Source: Chitinophaga pinensis
GTDB taxonomy: Bacteria; Bacteroidota; Bacteroidia; Chitinophagales; Chitinophagaceae
Assembly (NCBI GenBank): GCA_945872085.1
Contig: CAMBYG010000003.1
Location: forward strand, 1 to 64,000
Direction: 5' to 3'
Length of the DNA stretch: 64,000 nt
Shown: piece after piece, positions 46,285-54,211 of the stretch
Numbering within the stretch: the first letter of the stretch is position 1
Layout: the number at the start of each line of letters is the position of its first letter
The notes under the pieces: generated by a model
Told to the model about the DNA's origin: nothing
Databases searched by the model: none
Seen by the model: the letters and a program-made list of their open reading frames with translations, nothing else
Program-made: the position numbers and the translations under genes

Positions 46285-47659
46285 AATGATGATGATGTGT
46301 AGCGTGTGGATCTTGTAATTTGAAAAATTCCTCTTCGCTTACTTTTTTATCTTGAATAGTAAATTGTGTCTCTAAGTATTCGAATAAACGATCGAATAAC
46401 ATTTTACGATACGTTTCATCGATGGTTTTTTCATCTTTCATGATCTTATCCATGTAGCCGTCCATCCAAGGAGCTTCGTCATCTGCACCCATTCCGAAAT
46501 AAGACATTACTTGTGCTTTTAGGCTGTTTTTAACATCATCTAAATTAACTTGAATTTTATTTTCTACTATTAATTTATCCGAAATCAACGTCCAGCGTAA
46601 TTGATGATCAAATGAACCAAATTCAGCTTCTACCTCTTCATCCGTGCGTACTTTTTCTTGACCTTCTTTCATCCAACGTTTTAAGAAAGCAACTGGTAAA
46701 TCTAATTTCGTTTGATGTACCAATAATTCATACATTTCATTGGTTAAGCGCTCTTTAGAAATTCTAACAAATTCTTTACCCAACTCCTCTTTTAACTTTT
46801 CTTTGAAAGCATCTAAAGTAGTGATCGCTGCATTAGGGAATACTTCTGCATATAAAGTTTCATCTAAATCTCTTGGAATTAAACGCGCTACTTTAGTCAA
46901 GGTAACTTGATAAGTAGTAGCTGCATCTGTTTCGGTAGTTTTTAATGGATCTTTTAAAAATGCTGTTAATTCATCAGCGCCACAAACTTGATTGGGCACT
47001 ATAGTAAAAGTATCTTCAGCTTTTTTACCCATTAAAAGGGTTTGCATGCCTTTTGGTAATTTATCAAACAATACCGTGTCTTCTTGCTTAGCGTTTGCAT
47101 CTACCACTGCACCAGTTGCGTCGCATTTATGATAGGTAGCATAAATAATATCATCGGCATTAACTACAGTTTCTTGTGGTTCTGCTTTACCATATCTACG
47201 TTGCAAACGAACTAATTCATCAGCAATCATAGTGTCGGCTACTTCAATCGAATAGCGGGTAAGTTTTGCTTTATCTTGTATAGGTTTAATGTCAAAAGTA
47301 GGTTTTAATCCCACTTCAAAACTGAAACTAACATCTTGCGGATTATTCATATCCAATTGATAGTTAGATTCATTTGGCATCATTAATGGTTGAGCAAAAA
47401 TGGCCAAATTTTCTTTTTGTAAATATGTTTCTAACTCTTTGCTAGCTGTTCTAATAATTTCTTCATTAAATATACTTGGACCATACATTTTTTTAACCAT
47501 ACCTGCAGGTACCATCCCTTTTCTAAAACCAGGAACTTGAACTGTTTTAGCGTAGCCTTTCATAGCTTTTTCAAAACCCGGCACATAATCTTCTTTAACC
47601 ATCTGAACGGTTATTTTGTCATGTAATGAACCTATTTGTTCACGTGTAATCGTTGCCAT
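46283..47659 (-). CDS. tig: trigger factor (ribosome-associated chaperone)
   Basis: A 458-residue protein. The N-terminal ribosome-binding domain has KTVQVPGFRKGMVPAGMVKK, a variant of the family GFRxGKxP loop. The middle PPIase-like region (about 160-250) is divergent, and the helical C-terminal domain carries LTNEMYELLVHQTKLDLPVA and FLKRWM. The very end is DPHATHHHH, a natural His-rich tail encoded by ATG-repeat DNA read in reverse. The tail is not a cloning tag: it is in chromosomal context with a terminator behind it. Confidence 0.9.
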   Translation of the reverse strand: MATITREQIGSLHDKITVQMVKEDYVPGFEKAMKGYAKTVQVPGFRKGMVPAGMVKKMYGPSIFNEEIIRTASKELETYLQKENLAIFAQPLMMPNESNYQLDMNNPQDVSFSFEVGLKPTFDIKPIQDKAKLTRYSIEVADTMIADELVRLQRRYGKAEPQETVVNADDIIYATYHKCDATGAVVDANAKQEDTVLFDKLPKGMQTLLMGKKAEDTFTIVPNQVCGADELTAFLKDPLKTTETDAATTYQVTLTKVARLIPRDLDETLYAEVFPNAAITTLDAFKEKLKEELGKEFVRISKERLTNEMYELLVHQTKLDLPVAFLKRWMKEGQEKVRTDEEVEAEFGSFDHQLRWTLISDKLIVENKIQVNLDDVKNSLKAQVMSYFGMGADDEAPWMDGYMDKIMKDEKTIDETYRKMLFDRLFEYLETQFTIQDKKVSEEEFFKLQDPHATHHHH

Positions 47660-47682
47660 AGCAATTGTAATTTAAAGTTTTA

Positions 47683-47711
47683 AAAAAAGAGCCGATCAAA
47701 GATCGGCTTTT
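47683..47711 (-). terminator. terminator after tRNA-Leu
   Basis: GCCGATC (47691-47697) pairs with GATCGGC (47701-47707) with a three-base loop. Read on the minus strand it is followed by CTCTTTTTTTA. It lies 10 bases past the 3' end of the tRNA gene. Confidence 0.8.
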
Positions 47712-47720
47712 GTATTTGAG

Positions 47721-47802
47721 TGCGGGTGGAGGGACTCGAACCCCCAAGCCTCGCAGCACTAGATCCTAAGTCTAGCGTGTCTACCAATTTCACCACACCC
47801 GC
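47721..47802 (-). tRNA. tRNA-Leu (anticodon UAG)
   Basis: On the minus strand the 82-base sequence begins GCGGGTGTGGTGAAATTGGT and ends CTCCACCCGCA. The acceptor GCGGGTG pairs with CACCCGC, with discriminator A. The anticodon arm is CTAGA-CTTAGGA-TCTAG, giving anticodon TAG, which reads CUA and probably other CUN Leu codons. The T arm contains GGTTCGAGTCC. The variable arm (TGCTGCGAGGCTTG region) is of the long class II type, as expected for Leu. CCA is not encoded. A promoter element lies 10 bases upstream and a terminator follows. Confidence 0.96.
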
Positions 47803-47812
47803 ATTTGGGTTG

Positions 47813-47820
47813 CAAATGTA
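47813..47820 (-). promoter_or_regulatory. -7 promoter element for tRNA-Leu
   Basis: The minus strand reads TACATTTG, an exact TAnnTTTG match 10 bases before the first base of the tRNA. Confidence 0.6.
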
Positions 47821-47907
47821 CAAAAACTTTTGAAATTGGTGCTCTTTTGAGGCAAATTTTAAGGATTTTAGATCAATTAAGGTACTCAGGCTCAGCAAAA
47901 GGAATTG

Positions 47908-47915
47908 TATATTTG
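47908..47915 (+). promoter_or_regulatory. -7 promoter element for the second response regulator
   Basis: TATATTTG is an exact TAnnTTTG match 25 bases before ATG 47941. Confidence 0.5.
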
Positions 47916-47940
47916 CAATGGCCCTATATGGTAAAAATTT

Positions 47941-48636
47941 ATGCAGACAACGGTTTTAATAGTAGAGGACGAAGAATCGATAAGAGAAAGTTTAAAACTC
48001 AACCTCGAATTGGAAGGCTATGATGTAACCACAGTTGCAGATGGCTTGCAGGCGCTACAACAAGTAAAAAGTGCTTATTACGACTTAATAATACTCGACA
48101 TTATGTTGCCAGAAATGGATGGCATTGCCCTTTGCGAAGCCATAAGACTGCAACAAAATGAAGTGCCCATATTATTTTTATCGGCTAAAAATAGCCCTAA
48201 AGACCGTATTGAGGGCTTGAAAAAAGGAGGCGACGACTATCTAAGCAAACCATTCGATTTGGAAGAATTGCTTCTACGAATAGCTAAACTAATTGCTAAA
48301 AACAAAAAAATACAGGAACCACAGTATAATTTATCAAACTACCAATTTGCCAGCGGTAACATCGATTTTACTGGACTAACCTGCATAACACATGATGGTA
48401 AAGAAATAAATTTGAGCAAACGAGAAGTAGCCTTATTAAAATTACTTATTGATCATAAAAACGAAGTAGTTTCGCGAGAGCATATTTTACAAGTTGTATG
48501 GGGCTATCAAGTATACCCAAACACTCGAACTATTGATAATTTCTTACTCAACTTTAGAAAATACTTCGAAAAAGATAGTAAAAACCCCATCCATTTTCAT
48601 TCTATACGAGGCATTGGTTATAAATTCACCGAATAG
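47941..48636 (+). CDS. OmpR/PhoB-family response regulator (orphan)
   Basis: A 231-residue protein. The receiver has LIVEDEESIRESLKLNLELE, Asp53 in LIILDIMLPEMDG, and Lys in DDYLSKPFDLEELL. The winged helix shows INLSKREVALLKLLIDHKNE, VVWGYQVYPNTRTIDNFLLN and SIRGIGYKF. No histidine kinase gene is adjacent; the next gene is a small lipoprotein 51 bases on. It differs clearly in sequence from the other orphan regulator at 25929-26630. Confidence 0.93.
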   Translation: MQTTVLIVEDEESIRESLKLNLELEGYDVTTVADGLQALQQVKSAYYDLIILDIMLPEMDGIALCEAIRLQQNEVPILFLSAKNSPKDRIEGLKKGGDDYLSKPFDLEELLLRIAKLIAKNKKIQEPQYNLSNYQFASGNIDFTGLTCITHDGKEINLSKREVALLKLLIDHKNEVVSREHILQVVWGYQVYPNTRTIDNFLLNFRKYFEKDSKNPIHFHSIRGIGYKFTE

Positions 48637-48687
48637 CCTTCTTGGCACTTTAATAATATTGTAATAACTTTATTTAAATTAATTTTA

Positions 48688-48990
48688 ATGAAACAAATAG
48701 CACTAGTGGCCCTTGCATGTATAGTATTAGGATCTTGTGATAAGTATAAAGATTATCAACGTGGATTTATTATGGACTCAGGCGATATTACGGTAAATGG
48801 TTGCGGCTATTTATTAAAACTAAATGGAGGTGGTTTCGTAAAGCCCGTTTATTTAAATTCCGCATTCCAACACGATAATATGAAAGTAAAAGTAAAGTTA
48901 GTACTTAATGGTAAAAAAGACACCTGCGATATGGGAATGGCTATTTACAATGAAGCTATTATTGAAGATATCGTTAGAGATAACGATTAG
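48688..48990 (+). CDS. small lipoprotein of unknown function
   Basis: A 100-residue protein. The signal peptide ends in lipobox VLGSC (Cys17). The mature part is a short beta-rich domain with two further Cys (NGCGYLLKLNGG and KKDTCDMG), which could form a disulfide. No named family is recognised. It follows the orphan response regulator on the same strand with a 51-base gap and could be co-transcribed. Confidence 0.7.
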   Translation: MKQIALVALACIVLGSCDKYKDYQRGFIMDSGDITVNGCGYLLKLNGGGFVKPVYLNSAFQHDNMKVKVKLVLNGKKDTCDMGMAIYNEAIIEDIVRDND

Positions 48991-49094
48991 AAGGCAATAG
49001 GAAGATAGCGTATTGCATAGCAAAACAAGTTAGTAGAGCGTATTATGCTCATTATAAAATAAACGTTAGTAGACTATTAGGCTATATTAAAATC

Positions 49095-49685
49095 ATGCAT
49101 AACCCTCTTTATAGAAATAAAACTCGTTCTATTTTCATCATAGGTCTTCTCTTAGTGGGCCTTTTATATGTTGAATTTTTTGACCCAAAAGATCAAAATA
49201 TTATCAATGGCATCACTGTTTTTGGCACTTATTTATCGCTATTTGGCATCATTATCTCTTATTTACAAATTAAAAGTGTATCAAGTATTAATTTAGAAAC
49301 GAAATTAGTAATCGAAAAATCATTACAAAGAATGAATCAATTAGCATTAGTAGCCGATTTATCTAAAGCAACGATGATGATTCGTGAAATCCAAGAACAA
49401 TTTGAACATGCTAATTACAGAATTGCATTGGCAAGAATGAAAGACCTTAAGGTTATACTTATACAAACCAAACATAGTGAAATTTGTATTTTAAAAACTG
49501 GTTTAATTTCTTTTAACAAGGAATTGGAAGAGTTATTTACAGACATTATTAATCTAAATGATTACATCTCAGGAACTAAAAAAAAACAACCCAACACTTC
49601 AAAAATTAATAAAAACCTAGAAATATTATCAACAACGTTAACAGAAATTGAAAGCAAACTAAAAAATATAAAACATGATAGCTGA
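49095..49685 (+). CDS. two-helix membrane protein with coiled-coil tail, unknown function
   Basis: A 196-residue protein. Two transmembrane helices are visible: SIFIIGLLLVGLLYVEFF (about 12-29) and ITVFGTYLSLFGIIISYLQI (about 40-59). They are followed by a cytoplasmic helical, probably coiled-coil domain of about 135 residues (KLVIEKSLQRMNQLALVADL and similar). No family is recognised. Its last 11 bases overlap the next gene, so the two proteins are likely made together. Base composition is AT-rich even for this genome. The preceding 104 bases are non-coding with short repeats. Confidence 0.65.
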   Translation: MHNPLYRNKTRSIFIIGLLLVGLLYVEFFDPKDQNIINGITVFGTYLSLFGIIISYLQIKSVSSINLETKLVIEKSLQRMNQLALVADLSKATMMIREIQEQFEHANYRIALARMKDLKVILIQTKHSEICILKTGLISFNKELEELFTDIINLNDYISGTKKKQPNTSKINKNLEILSTTLTEIESKLKNIKHDS

Positions 49686-50058
49686 AAACTTTAGATTACT
49701 AATTGAAAAATTAAAATACAAAATAGCAAAAAGTGAGGCAATTTGGGCCAAAACCAGTCGAGATGAAGAGTTTAAATTACATATGGGCAAGGTAACCATA
49801 CTCACAGACTGCTGGTATGATGAGGTTTCCTTCAACAAAAAAGTTGATCTTGTTATCCTAAATGAAGATGGTGAAAAAATTGATGGAATTATGATTTCTA
49901 AAGGAGAAGAAGATTTTGAATTACTTTCAGAACTGCACACTTTAGCAAAACAATCGTATTACAAAATTGATGAAACCTTTAAATCAATTTTTGAAGAACT
50001 CGATAGCAACAAAGTCATTGGTGAAAAGAAAAAACACGAATTAGATGATCTTATTTAG
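49675..50058 (+). CDS. small soluble protein of unknown function
   Basis: A 127-residue charged protein. The N-terminal helix (MIAENFRLLIEKLKYKIAKS) is followed by a short beta segment (GKVTILTDCWYDEVSF, then VDLVILNEDGEKIDGIMI) and a C-terminal helical part. No family is recognised and there is no signal peptide. The start overlaps the upstream membrane protein gene by 11 bases. The pair is a candidate undescribed two-gene module. Confidence 0.62.
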   Translation: MIAENFRLLIEKLKYKIAKSEAIWAKTSRDEEFKLHMGKVTILTDCWYDEVSFNKKVDLVILNEDGEKIDGIMISKGEEDFELLSELHTLAKQSYYKIDETFKSIFEELDSNKVIGEKKKHELDDLI

Positions 50059-50081
50059 GCTTAGGGTGTTAAAACCAGACC

Positions 50082-51113
50082 TTATGGCTGCTTAAATCTA
50101 ACATCTTTCACAAACTCATAGTCATTGAGCGTATTAAGAAAAGCTATTAATTTAGATTTATCGGTTGCCGACAAAGTAATTTGATTTTGCAATGAAGGAT
50201 CTAAAGTTGGGCTTTGCACAATACCCGATGTGTAATGATCTAAAACAGCACCTATACTTGCAATACTGCCATTATGCATATAAGGTTTTGTAAAGTTTAA
50301 ATTTCTCAAGCTAGGCACTTTAAATTTAAATCGATCTGAAGCGAGTCCGGTAATATGCGCTCTTCCGCTATCTAATGTGATCAGCATCCCATTATTTCTA
50401 AAACTAAAGTCGGTAAATAATGGCTCTGCATGACAAGTATTGCACTTTTGCTGGAATAAAACATAGCCTGCTTGCTCATCAGCCGTAAAACTTGCTTTGC
50501 CATTTTTAACCTGATCGTATTTTGATTGATTAGAAACTATGGCTCCCATAAACTGCACAATTGCTTTCTGCAGACGTTGTGTATTTATTTCTTCGGTGCC
50601 AAAAGCATTTTTAAATTGTTGCCTATAGGTTGGATCAGCATTTAATTTTGCTATAACATTGGGTAATGTTTCATCCATTTCTACAGGATTCATAATAGGC
50701 GCAATGGGTTGGTTTTCAATATGATTTACGCCACCATCCCAGAAAAAGGAAGTGTGCCAAGCTAAATTAAACAAGGCAGGTGAATTTCTATTGCCTAGTT
50801 GGTTACGCACGCCATGACTTGTAGGATGATCTATTTGCGCAAAAGCTGTAGTTTGTTCATGACAAGATGCGCAAGATATCGTATTATCTATCGACAAGCG
50901 AGTATCATAAAACAACCGACGCCCTAATGCAAAACCATCTGATGTAAGCGTGTTATTTTGAAAATTATAATTTGGCGTAGGCCAATTGGCTGGCTGCACA
51001 AAACTGATATCTGTATTTTTTGGTACAGGTTGTAATAGCGGATCGGTATGGCAAGACCATAAATTGCAAACCAGCACTAGTGAAAAAACAACTAAAAAAA
51101 TTCTATTTTTCAT
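50082..51113 (-). CDS. di-haem cytochrome c peroxidase, MauG/MbnH-like lipoprotein
   Basis: A 343-residue protein from ATG 51113. The frame extends to a TTG at 51125, which overlaps the upstream stop and is unlikely. A lipobox-like LWSC is at residues 18-21. Two CxxCH haem sites are present: CASCH (81-85) and CNTCH (224-228). Other motifs are FALGRRLFYDTRLSIDNTIS, GNRNSPALFNLAW and FWDGG, typical of the MauG/bacterial di-haem peroxidase family. The gene lies four bases after an MbnP-like gene, the pairing known for MbnH. It is therefore likely to act on that protein in the periplasm. Confidence 0.9.
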   Translation of the reverse strand: MKNRIFLVVFSLVLVCNLWSCHTDPLLQPVPKNTDISFVQPANWPTPNYNFQNNTLTSDGFALGRRLFYDTRLSIDNTISCASCHEQTTAFAQIDHPTSHGVRNQLGNRNSPALFNLAWHTSFFWDGGVNHIENQPIAPIMNPVEMDETLPNVIAKLNADPTYRQQFKNAFGTEEINTQRLQKAIVQFMGAIVSNQSKYDQVKNGKASFTADEQAGYVLFQQKCNTCHAEPLFTDFSFRNNGMLITLDSGRAHITGLASDRFKFKVPSLRNLNFTKPYMHNGSIASIGAVLDHYTSGIVQSPTLDPSLQNQITLSATDKSKLIAFLNTLNDYEFVKDVRFKQP

Positions 51114-51117
51114 TGTA

Positions 51118-51873
51118 TTAATCAATGTGGTTTACTTTAAACATGTCTTGGTAATTATCAGCAATATTTACCAAATCTTTACCAGGGGTCATTAGCAATG
51201 GTTTTTGCGCAAAATCTATCACATTAGGGAAACTGAACCATTCTGCAACATCGCCATCAATATGAATATTTGGAGTAGTTCCTTTTTTTATATTTAAAGA
51301 AGTAGGGAAGGATAAGGTTACCGAACGCAGTACGCTTGTTGCGCCGCTAAACCCGCCTAAATGGTATACAACAGTTTTATCTGTACTTGTAGATTGTGGC
51401 GAGACACCTTCAAACTTAGCCATGATATAACCCGAATTCCATGTCCAAAACATACCATTTATTGGATCTAATGCCCCCGTTTGTGCACCACTTGTATTGC
51501 GAGCAGAATCAACACCAATCAAAAAAGAAATAGAAGTGTAAGTGCCTTCGGGTACATCTGCCATTACAAAAGATTGTGAACTAGCATCTGCTTCGTTAAT
51601 TAAATGATAACTATCTTTTTCTGTATAAACGGAAGCATCTGATTTAGTTAATTTAACATTGGTAATATAGTATTTGTATACATTAACTTTAAAAGAATCT
51701 CCATTAGCATTTAAATACCAATTTGACTGAAGCACCAAGGGTTGGTTGCCAACAAAATTAGAAAAAGTAACTTTTGCATTACTTGACAAACCAGCGTCTA
51801 TAGGATCGTCTTTCTTAATGCAAGAAAAGAGAACTAAACACAAAAGTGAAAAAAGAATTACGTTATTTTTCAT
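51118..51873 (-). CDS. MbnP-family copper-binding lipoprotein
   Basis: A 251-residue protein. Signal peptide with lipobox LFSC (Cys18). A beta-rich domain follows with VYKYYITNVKLTKSD, FLIGVDSARNTSGAQTGALD and INGMFWTWNSGYIMAKFEG, the pattern of the MbnP family. In characterised MbnP a Trp is oxidised to kynurenine by the di-haem partner MbnH and takes part in copper binding. Trp143 and Trp145 are candidates here, which is inference. It is directly upstream of the MauG/MbnH-like gene and 15 bases after the 51889-52203 gene. Confidence 0.85.
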   Translation of the reverse strand: MKNNVILFSLLCLVLFSCIKKDDPIDAGLSSNAKVTFSNFVGNQPLVLQSNWYLNANGDSFKVNVYKYYITNVKLTKSDASVYTEKDSYHLINEADASSQSFVMADVPEGTYTSISFLIGVDSARNTSGAQTGALDPINGMFWTWNSGYIMAKFEGVSPQSTSTDKTVVYHLGGFSGATSVLRSVTLSFPTSLNIKKGTTPNIHIDGDVAEWFSFPNVIDFAQKPLLMTPGKDLVNIADNYQDMFKVNHID

Positions 51874-51888
51874 ATCATTTTATTTTTA

Positions 51889-52203
51889 TTACCAAAGAAG
51901 ATCTTTGTCCTTCTCCTCGGTAGTTGTTTTATTATTGATTCTACTATTATACTTTTGAATCTGCCGTTCATAAATTAACTGAGCAATGCGCTTAGCTATA
52001 TCTTCATTATGCAACACCTCTTTGATTTTTTTCTCAGAAATATCTAGGCGATACAACATTTGAAAAAATTCTTCGGCTCCCGATTGAATCCATTCTATTA
52101 CTTTTTGCTCTAATATTTTTAAGAGCATTTCTTCATCAACGGTTTCTGGAAGAACCAATTCGTATTGCTTTGCTATTTCTTGAGCCAACTGTGCTGATTG
52201 CAT
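51889..52203 (-). CDS. conserved small helical protein of unknown function
   Basis: A 104-residue, highly charged helical protein without signal peptide or membrane segment. Visible stretches include TVDEEMLLKILEQKVIEWIQ and LDISEKKIKEVLHNEDIAKR. No named family is recognised. It precedes the MbnP-like gene by 15 bases on the same strand, so it may be co-transcribed, but it looks cytoplasmic while the two downstream products are exported. Confidence 0.68.
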   Translation of the reverse strand: MQSAQLAQEIAKQYELVLPETVDEEMLLKILEQKVIEWIQSGAEEFFQMLYRLDISEKKIKEVLHNEDIAKRIAQLIYERQIQKYNSRINNKTTTEEKDKDLLW

Positions 52204-52227
52204 ATTGTAAAGTTACAGCAATAGCAT

Positions 52228-52256
52228 GTAAAAAGGCATGATTTTCATCATGCCTT
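52228..52256 (-). terminator. terminator after glyS
   Basis: AAGGCATGAT pairs with ATCATGCCTT around a four-base loop. On the minus strand it is followed by TTTAC. It lies 22 bases past the glyS stop. Confidence 0.75.
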
Positions 52257-52278
52257 ATATAGTTAAATTCTATACTGT

Positions 52279-53706
52279 TTAATATTGAACTGCATTTAAT
52301 ACCAGTTGCTTAATATCTTTTAAAGCTACTCGCTCTTGCAGCATGCTATCTCTGTGTCTAATGGTTACGGTACCATCTTCTTTTGTTTGATGATCGATCG
52401 TGACACATAATGGCGTACCAAGGGCATCCATTCTTCTATAGCGCTTGCCTATAGCGTCTTTTTCTTCATAAAAACATTTAAATGAACCTCTACATTCCGC
52501 CAATAATTCTTTGGCAATTTCTGGTAAACCATCTTTTTTCAATAAAGGCAAAATAGCTAGTTTATAAGGTGCCAACATTGCTGGCAGTTTCAAAACCACA
52601 CGAGCATCTTGCTTTTCTGCTGTGCTTAAATCTTCTTCTTGATAAGCTTCGCTCAATAACATTAAGAAGGTACGATCTAAGCCTATAGAGGTTTCTACAA
52701 CATAAGGTAAATAATGCTGGTTAAGCTCCGTATCGAAATAGGTCAGTTTTTTACCACTAAACTGCTGATGGTTTTTTAAATCAAAATCGGTTCTGCTGTG
52801 TATCCCTTCTAATTCTTTAAAACCCATTGGGAAATCATATTCAATATCACAGGCAGCATCTGCATAGTGGGCCAATTTCACATGGTCATGAAAACGATAT
52901 TTATCTGGACTAATCCCTAAACTTAAATGCCATTTCATACGTGTCTCTTTCCAATACTGATACCATTCTTGCTGCGTGCCAGGACGAACAAAAAATTGCA
53001 TTTCCATTTGTTCAAACTCTCGCATTCTAAAAATAAAGCCGCGCGCTACAATTTCATTTCTAAAGGCCTTTCCAATTTGAGCTATCCCAAATGGAATTTT
53101 CATTCTACCGGTTTTTTGAACATTTAAGAAGTTCACAAATATACCCTGTGCCGTTTCTGGTCGTAAGTAAATCTCACTACTTTCTTCTGCAACACTTCCC
53201 AATTGGGTACCAAACATTAAATTAAATTGTCGCACTTCCGTCCAGTTACAAGTGCCGCTAACCGAGCATTTAATATTATTGGTATCTATTAAATTTTTCA
53301 ACCCTACAAAATCATCAGCCGCTATAAGTTGCTCCATCGTATTTAAAAGCGACGCAGCAGCATCTTGTGCTAATTGCTCAGCAAATGCCTCAATTAAATG
53401 ATCGACCCTATATCGTTTTTTAGAATCTTTATTGTCAATCATGGGATCGCTAAAATTGTCTACATGCCCACTCGCTTTCCAAGTCGTTGGGTGCATAAAA
53501 ATGGCAGCATCTATACCCACAATATGATCATGCAGTTGCGTCATGCTTTTCCACCAATAATCTTTGATGTTCTTTTTTAATTCTGCTCCATTCTGCCCAT
53601 AATCATAAACAGCGCCTAAGCCATCATAAATTTCACTTGAAGGGAATACAAATCCATACTCTTTGCAATGACTAATAATTGCTTGTAATTTATTTTCGTT
53701 TGCCAT
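52279..53706 (-). CDS. glyS: glycine-tRNA ligase (class II, single-chain type)
   Basis: A 475-residue protein. It shows FVFPSSEIYDGLGAVYDYGQ, VGIDAAIFMHPTTWKASGHV, YLRPETAQGIFVNFLNVQKT and FGIAQIGKAFRNEIVARGFI (motif 2). Motif 3 appears as YVVETSIGLDRTFLMLL. The C-terminal anticodon-binding domain starts near LKLPAMLAPYKLAILPL. This is the alpha2-type GlyRS found in Bacteroidota and eukaryotes, not the alpha/beta type. A -7 element lies seven bases before the start. The gene symbol for this type is often written glyQS. Confidence 0.96.
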   Translation of the reverse strand: MANENKLQAIISHCKEYGFVFPSSEIYDGLGAVYDYGQNGAELKKNIKDYWWKSMTQLHDHIVGIDAAIFMHPTTWKASGHVDNFSDPMIDNKDSKKRYRVDHLIEAFAEQLAQDAAASLLNTMEQLIAADDFVGLKNLIDTNNIKCSVSGTCNWTEVRQFNLMFGTQLGSVAEESSEIYLRPETAQGIFVNFLNVQKTGRMKIPFGIAQIGKAFRNEIVARGFIFRMREFEQMEMQFFVRPGTQQEWYQYWKETRMKWHLSLGISPDKYRFHDHVKLAHYADAACDIEYDFPMGFKELEGIHSRTDFDLKNHQQFSGKKLTYFDTELNQHYLPYVVETSIGLDRTFLMLLSEAYQEEDLSTAEKQDARVVLKLPAMLAPYKLAILPLLKKDGLPEIAKELLAECRGSFKCFYEEKDAIGKRYRRMDALGTPLCVTIDHQTKEDGTVTIRHRDSMLQERVALKDIKQLVLNAVQY

Positions 53707-53713
53707 AATGCAA

Positions 53714-53721
53714 CAAAATTA
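53714..53721 (-). promoter_or_regulatory. -7 promoter element for glyS
   Basis: The minus strand reads TAATTTTG, an exact TAnnTTTG match seven bases before ATG 53706, implying a near-leaderless transcript. Confidence 0.52.
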
Positions 53722-53788
53722 ATTGTTTTGATTGATTGTTCTATGTTTTATAATCTCCTTTGTTTAATTTTCATTAAATATTCTAACT

Positions 53789-54211
53789 ATGAAATGGATT
53801 TTATGCACCCTATTGTTAAGCCTAAGCATACACTGTGCTGCTGGTCAGCTAGCTGAAAAAGCAATATTAGCGGTCTTAAATAAACAAGTAAGCGCATGGA
53901 ACAATGGCGATCTTACCCGCTATATGAAAGGTTACTGGCAATCGGACAGCCTCGTATTTATTGGCAAAAAGGGATGCACTTACGGTTATGAAGCAACGCT
54001 AAGGAACTACCAAAAAGCCTATCCAGATAAATCCGCCATGGGCCAATTGCATTTTAGCGATATCCATTTCAAGAAAATTACTAGTCGCAATTATCTAGTA
54101 ATTGGAGCTTGGCATTTACAAAGAAGTATCGGAAATTTGGATGGTCATTTTTCCTTATTCCTAAGAAAAAGAAAAATGCATTGGCATATTATAGCCGATC
54201 ACTCTTCCTAA
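53789..54211 (+). CDS. secreted DUF4440/SnoaL-like (NTF2-fold) protein
   Basis: A 140-residue protein with a signal peptide (MKWILCTLLLSLSIHCAAGQ). The mature domain has KQVSAWNNGDLTRYMKGYW, FIGKKGCTYGYEATLRNYQK and NLDGHFSLFLRKRKMHWHII. These fit the NTF2-like DUF4440/YybH group of small alpha+beta barrels. Its ligand or activity is unknown. It ends exactly at the stop of the convergent TonB receptor gene. Confidence 0.8.
   Translation: MKWILCTLLLSLSIHCAAGQLAEKAILAVLNKQVSAWNNGDLTRYMKGYWQSDSLVFIGKKGCTYGYEATLRNYQKAYPDKSAMGQLHFSDIHFKKITSRNYLVIGAWHLQRSIGNLDGHFSLFLRKRKMHWHIIADHSS

Noticed and set aside
46283-46300. His tag-like end of trigger factor as a sign of a cloning vector
   Set aside because: The flanking DNA is ordinary chromosome with arfB, a shared terminator and a tRNA gene; no vector features are present.
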